Program-made: the position numbers and the translations under genes
Source: Planctomycetota bacterium
Lineage (GTDB): Bacteria > Planctomycetota > UBA8742 > UBA2392
Assembly: GCA_027493625.1 (NCBI GenBank)
Contig: JAOSKM010000003.1
Span: forward strand, 372,001 to 436,000
Direction of reading: 5' to 3'
Length of the DNA: 64,000 bases
Part shown: in pieces, positions 1 to 9,317 of the stretch
Position numbering within the stretch: position 1 is the stretch's first letter
How the letters are laid out: each line of letters starts with the position of its first letter
The notes under the pieces: model-generated
Told to the model about the DNA's origin: nothing
The model's database searches: none
What the model saw: the letters and a program-made list of their open reading frames with translations, nothing else

Positions 1-1700
<1,700 letters not shown>

Positions 1701-1796
1701 GGCGCGAGCATACCACAAACCGCGCGCAGGCCAGCCACCGGCACAGCCGCGGAATCACACGCCGGCCACGCTTCGGATGTGTCGCCGTCTGAATTC

Positions 1797-4127
1797 TCAA
1801 TGGGCCAGGGCGGGCTCCGGCTCGGGGGCTTCCAGCTCTTCGGGCAGGTGGTCGAGCCGCTCGTGATCACCCAGCTTCAGCTCGGTGGCCGGCTTCAGGT
1901 GCCTGATGCGGCTCAGCACGAACCAGGCCAGCGGCGTTACTCCGCCCAGGAAGAACATCACGCCGCCCACGGCGCGCAGCCAGGTCAGGGTCTGGAATGT
2001 GCCGGACTGGATGAAACCCTCGCCCCGCGCAAACCACAGGCCGCCCTCCAGCACCGCCACGAACTGCGCGATGCCGGCCGGCAGCGTGTCCAGCACCACC
2101 ATCAGCATCAGGCCCAGGTTCAAACTCCAGAACGAGGTGCGCACCAGGGCGCCGTGCCAGTGCTCGCGCTTCACCAGGTGCCGCGCGCAGAACAGCACGG
2201 CCGCGATCGACAGGTTGCCGTACACGCCCATCAGCGCGGCGTGGCCGTGGTTGACGGTCAGGTACGTGCCGTGCTCGTAGTAGTTCACGATCGGCAGGTT
2301 GATGATGAAGCCGAACACGCCGGCGCCGAGGAAGTTCCAGAAGTTGACGGCCATCAGGAACAGGAAGGCCTCGGTCATGCCGAACTCGGATTTCGCGCCG
2401 CCCTTGCGCAGAGCGCTCTGCGGCATCTGGCGGAAGCGCCAGGCCTCCAGCGTCAGCAGGATCAGCGGCACCACCTGCATGGTCGAGAACACGCTGCCGA
2501 TGGCCAGCATCGGCTCGGGCTTGGCGTTCCAGTAGAAGTTGTGCGAGATGCCCAGCAGGCCGGAACCCAGGAACAGGATGGTGGCAAAGAACACCACGCG
2601 CGTGGCGCTGTGGCGGCTGACCAGGCCCATCATCACCATGTAGTAGGCGATGATCACGGTGGTGAAGACTTCAAAAAAGCACTCGGCCCACATGTGGATC
2701 ACGCACCAGCGCCAGAAGTCGGCGATCACGAAGTTGGTGCGCGAGCCCGCCACAAAGCCCGAGGCGAACAGCAGCGTGATGGTCAGCACCGCGTACAGCA
2801 TCCAGTTCGGCAGCGCAAAGGGCGACATGCTGCGCAGCACCGGGCGCACGCCCCTGAACACGATCACCGCCCACAGGCCCATGGCCCCGAACAGCAGCCA
2901 CTGGAACAGCTTGCCCAGCTCGACGAACTCCCAGCCCTGGTTGCCCAGCAGGCGCCACTGCTCGCCGAGCAGGCCATGGGGGCCGAGCGCGGTGCCGAGC
3001 AGCATGCCGACGACCACAACCACCAGCAGGCCGAACAGCAGGTTGATCAGCCGCAGCTGGCCCTTCGGCTGCTGCGGCGAGATGCGCGGCAGCAGGAACA
3101 GCGAGCCGGCGATCCAGCAGGTGGCAATCCACAGCACCGAAAGCTGCACGTGCCAGCTGCGCGTGACGGTGATCGGCAGCAGCTGCGAAAAGTCGTAGCC
3201 GAAGAAGGTGGTGAAGCCCACGAAATCATGCACCGTGAAAATGCCCGCCACGATCTGCAGGAAGAACAGCGCCATCGCGGCCGCGAAGAACTTGTAGGTG
3301 GCGCGCTGCAGGTCGTTGACGGCGCCGTTCTCGACGCGCTGGGCGGTGGCCACGGGCTCGCAGCCGTTGCCGTTCCAGCCCTGTGACTGCGAAAATCGAC
3401 CGTGGATGAACAGCACCAGGCCGATCGCGAAGATCAGGCCCAGCGAGCCGATCACGCTCCAGAGCATGGTGCCGGGCGTGGGCCGGTTGCCGGCAAGCTC
3501 GTCGTAGGGCCAGTTGTGGGTGTAGCTGCCGTTGCCGCCGGGGCGCTGCGCGCCGCACACCCAGGCGCCCCAGAAGAAGAAGGCGGACAGGTTGCGGATC
3601 TCGGTTTCGTCGGTGATGTAGCCCGCGGGCTTGAAGGCGTGCTTGCCGTCGCCGGTGAACTTCTCGAGGTAATAGCCCTGCAGCTCGCGCCAGGCATGCG
3701 CCTGCGCGGGCGTGAGCTGCGTGCGGTTGGTCTCGGCATCGTGGGCGTTGTGCCGGATCTCCGCCTGCACGCGGGCTTCCACGCCGGTCTGCGCGAACTC
3801 CGCGGCCAGGGCGGGCTCCGCGGCGAGCAGCGCCCGGTAGTGCTCGTTCATGCTGAGCGCGATTTCGTGCAGCGCCTCGGCCGTGAAGTCCGGGCCGCGC
3901 GCGCCGCCGTCGCCGAACATGGAGCCGTAATTCATCAGCGCGTACTTCTGGAACACCTGCTGGCCGTCCAGGATCTGCGCCTCACTCAGCAGCACGTTGC
4001 CCTGCGCGTCCACGAAATCGGGGATCGGCGGCGCGTCCTTGTAGGTGCTGGCGCCCATGTACATCACGCCGGCGGCGCCGACGATCACCACGGCCAGCAG
4101 GTACTTCCACCAGTGCCTGGGGTGCAT
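1797..4127 (-). CDS. nod: Putative nitric oxide dismutase (qNor family)
   Basis: Membrane haem-copper-family protein of the quinol NO reductase (NorZ) type, 776 aa, about 14 membrane helices, with the N-terminal periplasmic cytochrome-c-like domain lacking a haem motif. Diagnostic sites, using Geobacillus qNor numbering (ours is 30 lower): FeB ligand His508 and Glu512 are present (H478, E482 in HMWAE), His559 is present (H529), but His560 is Asn (N530, SHNFYW) and Glu581 is Gln (Q551, FSTMQVV). At the quinol site His328 and Phe336 align with H300 and F308 but Glu332 aligns with Gly304. These substitutions are those reported for Nod of Methylomirabilis, proposed to convert 2 NO to N2 and O2 without external electrons. 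The HGHAALMGVYG haem-ligand helix is intact. ATG 4127 has GGAG six bases upstream; ATG 4139 overlaps the preceding stop (TGATG), so coupling with the DUF1501 gene is likely. An ordinary or divergent NO reductase remains the alternative. Confidence 0.85.
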   Translation of the reverse strand: MHPRHWWKYLLAVVIVGAAGVMYMGASTYKDAPPIPDFVDAQGNVLLSEAQILDGQQVFQKYALMNYGSMFGDGGARGPDFTAEALHEIALSMNEHYRALLAAEPALAAEFAQTGVEARVQAEIRHNAHDAETNRTQLTPAQAHAWRELQGYYLEKFTGDGKHAFKPAGYITDETEIRNLSAFFFWGAWVCGAQRPGGNGSYTHNWPYDELAGNRPTPGTMLWSVIGSLGLIFAIGLVLFIHGRFSQSQGWNGNGCEPVATAQRVENGAVNDLQRATYKFFAAAMALFFLQIVAGIFTVHDFVGFTTFFGYDFSQLLPITVTRSWHVQLSVLWIATCWIAGSLFLLPRISPQQPKGQLRLINLLFGLLVVVVVGMLLGTALGPHGLLGEQWRLLGNQGWEFVELGKLFQWLLFGAMGLWAVIVFRGVRPVLRSMSPFALPNWMLYAVLTITLLFASGFVAGSRTNFVIADFWRWCVIHMWAECFFEVFTTVIIAYYMVMMGLVSRHSATRVVFFATILFLGSGLLGISHNFYWNAKPEPMLAIGSVFSTMQVVPLILLTLEAWRFRQMPQSALRKGGAKSEFGMTEAFLFLMAVNFWNFLGAGVFGFIINLPIVNYYEHGTYLTVNHGHAALMGVYGNLSIAAVLFCARHLVKREHWHGALVRTSFWSLNLGLMLMVVLDTLPAGIAQFVAVLEGGLWFARGEGFIQSGTFQTLTWLRAVGGVMFFLGGVTPLAWFVLSRIRHLKPATELKLGDHERLDHLPEELEAPEPEPALAH

Positions 4128-4138
4128 GGAGGTCTCCA

Positions 4139-5392
4139 TCAGGCCTTGAACAGGCCGTTCACGCGCTTCGGGGAATAGCCGGGGAAGAAGCCGTCCTTGG
4201 GTGTCAGGCCGGCGTGGCTGCACAGCACTTCGTTAAACACGTCGCGGAAGTCGGTGGTGACGGCCAGGTCGCGCTTCTGGTAGAGGGCGTCGTCCTTCAG
4301 CCCGTTCCAGGTGCCGTGCACCTTGCCGCCCTCGACCTTGCCGCCCAGCAGGAACATGAAGCCGCCGTGGCCGTGGTCCGTGCCGTTGTTGCCGTTCTCG
4401 CGCGCGGTGCGGCCGAACTCGGTCATGCACACCACCAGGGTGTCGTCCAGGCGCTCGCCGATGTCTGTCGCGAACGCGCCCAGCGCGTCGCCCAGGGTCT
4501 TGAGGCGCGTGGCGAGGTTGCCCTCGACGCCACCCTCGTTGACGTGGTCGTCCCAGCCGCCGACGTCCACGCAGGCGACCTCCAGGCCGACGTCCGAGCG
4601 CATCACGTGGGCGATGTCCTTGAGCTGGTCGCCCAGCTTGCCGGTCGGGAACTCCGCGCGCTCGCCGCTGACGGGCTTGGCCATGATCTCGCGGTAGCGC
4701 TTGAGAGTCTCAACGGTTTCGCGGCCGGTGTCGCGCACGGTGTCTTCTTCGCGCTTCTCCATCTGCTCGGCGTCTTCGCCGTAGAGGTCGTCGAACAGCT
4801 CGAGCAGCTCGCCGTCCTTGAGCACCTTCTTGTCGGGCACGGCCAGCACCGGGAAGTCGCCGCGCAATGAGCGCGGCAGCAGGCCCTGCATGGCCAGCGC
4901 GCGCAGGCTGGAGTCCTTGTCGGTCTTGCCGGCCTCCAGCATGCGGTTCAGCCAGCCGGAGCGCACGGTGCGGTCGCCCGGCGCCGCGTACTCCATGAAG
5001 TCCTGGGCGTCGAAGTGGCTGCGGGTGGTGTGGTTTGAGCCCACGCACACGAAGGGCGCCAGGCGCTTCTTCTCGTACCAGGGCAGCAGGCCGGAGAGCG
5101 CCGGGTGCAGGCCGAACTGCTTGTCGAGCGGCAGCACCGCGCCGTCGCCCTTGTCGGGGATGGCGATGGTGGGGCGCAGCTCGTAGTAGCGCTTGTCGGC
5201 AAAGGGCACGATCACGTTCAGCGCGTCAGCCCCGCCGCGCAGGTAGACCACCACCAGCGCGGGCTTTTTCTTCTTGGGCGCTTCCTTGCTGTCGTCCTGG
5301 GCGCGCAGGCGCAGCAGGCCGGAGGGGAGCAGCAGCACGCCGGTGCCCAGTGCGGCGGCGCGAAGGAAGTGTCTGCGGTTCAGGTTGGTCAT
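4139..5392 (-). CDS. DUF1501 family protein, Tat-exported
   Basis: About 417 aa. The N-terminus NLNRRHFLRAAALGTG is a twin-arginine signal, so the folded protein is exported. The body has DUF1501 hallmarks: VVVYLRGGADALN near the start, CVGSNHTTRSHFDAQ, VDVGGWDDH, and TEFGRTARENGNNGTDHGH near the end; DUF1501 adopts an alkaline-phosphatase/sulfatase-like fold, but its reaction is not established. ATG 5392 has GGAG upstream and places the Tat motif at the extreme N-terminus; a longer in-frame extension to 5590 overlaps the DUF1800 gene and is not credible. It follows the DUF1800 gene by 17 bases and its stop overlaps the alternative start of nod, so the three form one transcription unit. DUF1800/DUF1501 pairs are common in Planctomycetota; linkage to a nod-like gene is not something I know to be usual. 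Confidence 0.9.
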   Translation of the reverse strand: MTNLNRRHFLRAAALGTGVLLLPSGLLRLRAQDDSKEAPKKKKPALVVVYLRGGADALNVIVPFADKRYYELRPTIAIPDKGDGAVLPLDKQFGLHPALSGLLPWYEKKRLAPFVCVGSNHTTRSHFDAQDFMEYAAPGDRTVRSGWLNRMLEAGKTDKDSSLRALAMQGLLPRSLRGDFPVLAVPDKKVLKDGELLELFDDLYGEDAEQMEKREEDTVRDTGRETVETLKRYREIMAKPVSGERAEFPTGKLGDQLKDIAHVMRSDVGLEVACVDVGGWDDHVNEGGVEGNLATRLKTLGDALGAFATDIGERLDDTLVVCMTEFGRTARENGNNGTDHGHGGFMFLLGGKVEGGKVHGTWNGLKDDALYQKRDLAVTTDFRDVFNEVLCSHAGLTPKDGFFPGYSPKRVNGLFKA

Positions 5393-5409
5393 GGCGATCT
5401 CCGTGTGCG

Positions 5410-7062
5410 CTACTGTTTCTGGAATTCCGGCGAGCCCAGGATGCCGGCCACCAGCAGGGGGCCCAGCTCGCCGCGCAGCTGGCGGGGCTTGGTGTCGGCC
5501 TGCTTGCGCTCGATCAGCTTGTCGAGCGCCGCGGAAGTCTGCGCGCTGAGCGGCATGCAGAGCAGCTTGCGGGCCAGGATGTCTTTCCACTTGCCGGGCT
5601 CGGATTCCGGCAGGTCGTCGTAGAAGCTGCGCGGCAGGCGCACTGTAAGGAAAGAGCCGCGTGCCAGGTCATAGGCGAACTTCCAGCGCAGCGACATGGC
5701 GCCCGGGTCCTGCCAGGCTTCGGCCTGGTCGTAGTAGCCGGTGGGGTCGGCGCAGCGGTAGATCGACTCGTTCATCTCGACCAGCTGGCGGTGCAGGATG
5801 GTGGGGTTGCCGATCTCGGCCCCGGTGGCGCGCAGGGCGCTGACCACGAACTCGAAGGGGCGCTTGTACTTGGCCAGGTAGTTGGCCTGCTCGAAGAAGC
5901 AGGGGTCGTCGAAGATCGCCAGGTACACGCTGGGCAGGTCGCCCTTGCTGTCGCGGAACACCTTGGCCACGCGCTCGACCATCTTCTCGTCCGGCTCATC
6001 GTTCACGAACCAGCGGCAGAGTTTCCATGAAAGAAAGCGCGCCGTGCCCTCGTGCGCGGCCAGCAGCTTGATGACGTGCGCGCCCTCGGCCTCCGGGTTG
6101 TCGCGGTTCTCCTTGATGGTGGTGCCGAGCACGGTCTTGTCGCCCGTGCAGTGGAAGTCGCGCACGAACAGGAACGACATGGGGTCGCGGTCCACCAGCT
6201 TGGCGGCGCGGCGCGGCGTGATGGTCCAGCCGGTCAGGCACTTGGCGACCTCAATGACGTCGTCCTGCGTGTAGTAGTTGTCCACGCCCAGGGTGTGCAG
6301 CTCCAGCAGCTCGCGGGCGTAGTTTTCGTTCAGGCCGCGCTGGCGCAGGGCTTCCAGGCGCTTCTCCACGTTGCGGCCGCGCCTTTCAATCGCCTCGATC
6401 TCGGCCTCGGTGGCGGGGCGGCAGGACAGGTGGTTGTCCAGGAAGAACAGCATGGCGGGGTGGTGGGCGCTGCGGTCGAGCATTTCGCCGAAGTTGCCGA
6501 GCGCGCCCTCGCGGATCACCGTGCGCTCCCAGTTGACGGCCATCAGCTCGACGGGGCCCTTCTCCAGCGAGACGGCGAAGTGGTTGCGGAAGAAGTCGGA
6601 ACCCACCTCGCGCAGCTGGTTGTTGCTGAGCGCGCCGCGCAGCATCACGCTGTCCAGCAGCTCCTTGGCCGGCAGCTGCGCCAACTGGCGGGCCTGGCGG
6701 CGCTGCTGGGGCGTGGCGTCGGGCTCGAGCTCCAGCACGTACTCGTCGGCGATCTCGCCGAGCGTCATCTCAAGCGAGCTGAGCTTGCCCAGCGCCTGCT
6801 TCAGCGACTCCGGCTCGGGCCGGTCGCCCTTGAGCTGCTCCTCGAGCCATTTGCGCATGCCCTTTGTCTTCACTTCCGCCATCAGCGCGGGCGTGGCGCC
6901 GAGCGTGAAGCGGTTCAGGAAGTGATGCACGCGCTGGTCTTCGCTCAGGCCGGTCTGTTGCCCGGCGCTGGTCTTGCGCCCGGTGTCTTCCTGCGCGCGG
7001 CCGTTGGTGGTTGCCGCCAGCAGCAGCAGGCTCGCGAGCCCGGTGTAGATGAAGCGCCTCAT
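5410..7062 (-). CDS. DUF1800 domain protein, secreted
   Basis: 550 aa with a signal peptide (RRFIYTGLASLLLLAATT then GRAQ). Family features are the FLNRFTLGATPAL opening, NHFAVSLEKGPVELM, LNENYARELLELHTLGVDNYYTQDDV and the CLTGWTI segment, all typical of DUF1800, a helical protein of unknown function that nearly always accompanies DUF1501. First gene of the DUF1800-DUF1501-nod unit: ATG 7062 is preceded by AGGAGACGCC, a strong ribosome binding site. 118 bases separate it from the end of the upstream electron-transfer operon, so it may have its own promoter or be read through; I see no convincing -35/-10 pair in that gap. Function cannot be assigned; DUF1501 partner proteins are often proposed to act together in the periplasm. 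Confidence 0.88.
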   Translation of the reverse strand: MRRFIYTGLASLLLLAATTNGRAQEDTGRKTSAGQQTGLSEDQRVHHFLNRFTLGATPALMAEVKTKGMRKWLEEQLKGDRPEPESLKQALGKLSSLEMTLGEIADEYVLELEPDATPQQRRQARQLAQLPAKELLDSVMLRGALSNNQLREVGSDFFRNHFAVSLEKGPVELMAVNWERTVIREGALGNFGEMLDRSAHHPAMLFFLDNHLSCRPATEAEIEAIERRGRNVEKRLEALRQRGLNENYARELLELHTLGVDNYYTQDDVIEVAKCLTGWTITPRRAAKLVDRDPMSFLFVRDFHCTGDKTVLGTTIKENRDNPEAEGAHVIKLLAAHEGTARFLSWKLCRWFVNDEPDEKMVERVAKVFRDSKGDLPSVYLAIFDDPCFFEQANYLAKYKRPFEFVVSALRATGAEIGNPTILHRQLVEMNESIYRCADPTGYYDQAEAWQDPGAMSLRWKFAYDLARGSFLTVRLPRSFYDDLPESEPGKWKDILARKLLCMPLSAQTSAALDKLIERKQADTKPRQLRGELGPLLVAGILGSPEFQKQ

Positions 7063-7180
7063 GGCGTCTCCTGTAAATGGATAGCGACGTCTTGTTAGCG
7101 TTTAACCACGCCGGCCGACGTCAGGTTGCGCGGCGCATGCAGGAAAACCGCGCGGGAAGCTTGAGGTGCGAAGCGATTGC

Positions 7181-8782
7181 TCAAGTGCGGCGGATCGCGC
7201 CGGAGGGGCAGGCGCCCAGGCAGTCGCCGCAGCCGGTGCAGGCCTGCGGGTCCACCAGCATCAGGCGCTCGGGTCCCTGGCGGGCCAGCACGATCGCCTC
7301 GCGCTCACCGCAGGCGGCGATGCAACGGTTGCAGCTGACGCAGAAGCCCTGCTGCTCGGCCAGGTAGTCGCTCAAGGGCCGCGGGCCGCCGTCGCGGGTG
7401 GGCTCGAACTCATCGAGGTCCAGTCCCAGGCGCTGCGCCAGGCGCTCCACCTCGCAGCCCGGGTCGCCGCAGCGCCCGTGGTCGCGCATGATCTTGCGCA
7501 TCACGCGCCGGCGCGCCTCCAGCAGCTCGGCGCCGTCGGTGCGGAACTCGAGCCCCTCGAAAACCCGCGTCTCGCAGGCATTCAGCAACCGCTCGGCGCC
7601 TTCCACCTTCACCAGGCAGAGCCGGCAGGCGCCGGGCGCGCGGCCGGGTCCCAGCCAGCACAGCGTGGGCACCCAGGCATCCACGGCGCGGGCAACCTCC
7701 AGCATGGTGGCCGAGGCCTCGACGTTCAGCGCCCGGCCGTTGAGCCGCACGTTGACGCGCCCGCCGGGGGCCGGCTGCGCGGAGCCTTTCTTCAAGGGGT
7801 TGGGGACCGGGCTGAAGCCCTCCGGCATCAGCGGGCCGCCGCGGCGCCAGGGCAGCCCGGCCAGGCCGATCCGGTCCAGCAGCGGCACGGCAAGGTTCAT
7901 GGCCAGCACGCCCCACATCTCGGCGCCGGGCAGCGCGAAGCGCAGCTTGCAGGTCACGCCGATCGCCGCAGCGCCCACGCCGAACAGCACCCCGCCCATG
8001 CGGCTGGCTGGCGTGGTGACCGGGTCGGTGGCGAAGAACAGCGCGATCAGCAGCGTGCCGCTGCCGAACAGGTAGTAGACCGGGTTGTGGGCCCAGGGCG
8101 CGTGGCCCACGGCCTCGGGCGTCACGGGCATCACCAGCACCAGCAGCGGCGTGGCCAGGATCATGGCCAGCGCCGCCTCGCGCTTCAGCACCACCAGCCA
8201 CAGCAGCAGGCCGCCGCCGGCGAGCAGCAGCAGGGCGCTGGTTTCGCCGATCGCCCCCTGGCTGAAGCCGAACAGCAGGTCCAGCCACTCCGGCTGCGGG
8301 TTTCCGCCCGCGGCCAGCGGCAGGGGACTGGCGCCTGTTGACAGGTCAACAGCAGCGCCGGCATGCCAGGGCGGGTCGATCCACTCCAGCACCGCCACGC
8401 CCGCGCGGCCCAGCGCCGCGGGGTTCAGCGGGTTGCGCCCCAGCAGCGGCCAGCGCCACTTGCCGGCGATGGACGCCACCAGCGCGCCGCTGACCACCAT
8501 GTAGAGCGGCGTGGCGGCGCTCATGGACAGGCCCAGCAGCAGCGCCGTCACGACCGTGCCGTCGTGGAAGTAACGGAAGCGCTCGCGGGCCAGCGCCCGC
8601 GGCAGAATGCCCGCCAGCATCGAGACCAGCAGCGTCACGCCAAGCACCAGCCCCGCGCGCGGACCGAAATGCAGCACGCCGAACGCCGCCGCGGGCGCCA
8701 GCAGCAGGGCGATGCTCCACTTCGCGCCCAGGCGGCCGCGCAGCCGCTTCAGCTCGCCGAGCATCACGCGGAGGGCGCGCAT
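7181..8782 (-). CDS. NqrB/RnfD membrane protein fused to NuoG-like Fe-S domains
   Basis: 533 aa. Residues 1-310 are an NqrB/RnfD-type membrane domain with about nine helices; the covalent-FMN motif Dxx[ST]GA[ST] is D146-L-S-T-G-A-S152, and ATDPVTTP (251-258) is the second family motif. Residues 340-410 are a [2Fe-2S] domain (C375, C386, C389, C403, spacing as in NuoG/HydA), 430-445 has an incomplete HxxC...C segment recalling the NuoG His-Cys cluster, and 480-530 carry two [4Fe-4S] motifs (C481/484/487/491 and C515/518/521/525). Inference: electrons pass from cytosolic Fe-S centres through FMN to periplasmic cytochromes. The ApbE domain three genes upstream would attach the flavin, and the pentahaem protein just upstream is the likely acceptor. 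ATG 8782 overlaps the preceding stop (TGATG) with GGAGG upstream. The apparent longer frame to 9067 is the cytochrome read out of frame. Confidence 0.85.
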   Translation of the reverse strand: MRALRVMLGELKRLRGRLGAKWSIALLLAPAAAFGVLHFGPRAGLVLGVTLLVSMLAGILPRALARERFRYFHDGTVVTALLLGLSMSAATPLYMVVSGALVASIAGKWRWPLLGRNPLNPAALGRAGVAVLEWIDPPWHAGAAVDLSTGASPLPLAAGGNPQPEWLDLLFGFSQGAIGETSALLLLAGGGLLLWLVVLKREAALAMILATPLLVLVMPVTPEAVGHAPWAHNPVYYLFGSGTLLIALFFATDPVTTPASRMGGVLFGVGAAAIGVTCKLRFALPGAEMWGVLAMNLAVPLLDRIGLAGLPWRRGGPLMPEGFSPVPNPLKKGSAQPAPGGRVNVRLNGRALNVEASATMLEVARAVDAWVPTLCWLGPGRAPGACRLCLVKVEGAERLLNACETRVFEGLEFRTDGAELLEARRRVMRKIMRDHGRCGDPGCEVERLAQRLGLDLDEFEPTRDGGPRPLSDYLAEQQGFCVSCNRCIAACGEREAIVLARQGPERLMLVDPQACTGCGDCLGACPSGAIRRT

Positions 8783-9317
8783 CACGGCTCCTCCGGCAGG
8801 AATTCCGGCCAGCGCTGCAGCTCGCGGCGCGCGGCCTGTGACCAGTCCGCGAGCTCGTGGGCGGTGTGGCACTCGCCGCAGCTCTCGACGAAGCTGCGGT
8901 GGCAGGTCATGCAACTCGAGGGCCGCAGCCGCCCCAGCATGGTGTGGCGCCGGGCGTCCAGCCCTCACCCGGCCTGCGGAAGCCCGGGGTGTGGCTGGGC
9001 GGCGCCGTGGCGTGGCAGTCCTTGCAGCCGGCAGTGGTGTGGCACTTGCCGCAGCGCCAGGGCTCAAGCCCCGGGTCGCGCCCGTGGGTGAAGCGGCGGA
9101 ACTGCTCGGTGTGGAAGCCGGGTGCGGCGGTGGCGCCGTCCCCGTCCGGGGCGTGGCACTCCTCGCAGTCGCCGCGCAGCCACCAGTCGGGCGCCAGCTC
9201 GCGCGTCTCCAGGCTGGCGTGCGGGTCGTCGGCGGCGATCCACCAGGCGTACACGCCGGTGACGGCCGTTCCCAGCACGGCCATCACCAGCAGCACGATG
9301 CGGCCGAGGCGGCTCAT
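8782..9317 (-). CDS. Membrane-anchored pentahaem cytochrome c (apparent frameshift)
   Basis: An N-terminal anchor (IVLLVMAVLGTAVTGVYAWW) is followed by CxxCH haem sites: CEECH, CGKCH and CKDCH in the first frame, then CMTCH and CGECH in another frame that ends at 8782 and overlaps the next gene. The first frame stops early at 8907, while the haem-rich reading continues seamlessly if one base is removed around 8960-8970 (GAGGGCTGG). I therefore treat it as one gene of about 178 residues with a single-base break, either an assembly indel or a recent mutation. The small size and anchor recall NapC/NrfH-like quinol or flavin-to-periplasm electron carriers. ATG 9317 overlaps the ApbE-FGE stop (ATGA). 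Position next to the NqrB/RnfD fusion suggests it takes electrons from the FMN. Confidence 0.75.

Noticed and set aside
1797..4127. Ordinary quinol NO reductase
   Set aside because: Two catalytic-site residues and the quinol-site Glu are replaced as in Nod; an alignment-based tree would settle it, so it remains the stated alternative.
8783..9067. N-terminal extension of the NqrB/RnfD protein
   Set aside because: It is the end of the cytochrome gene in the wrong frame; ATG 8782 has a good ribosome binding site and overlaps the upstream stop.
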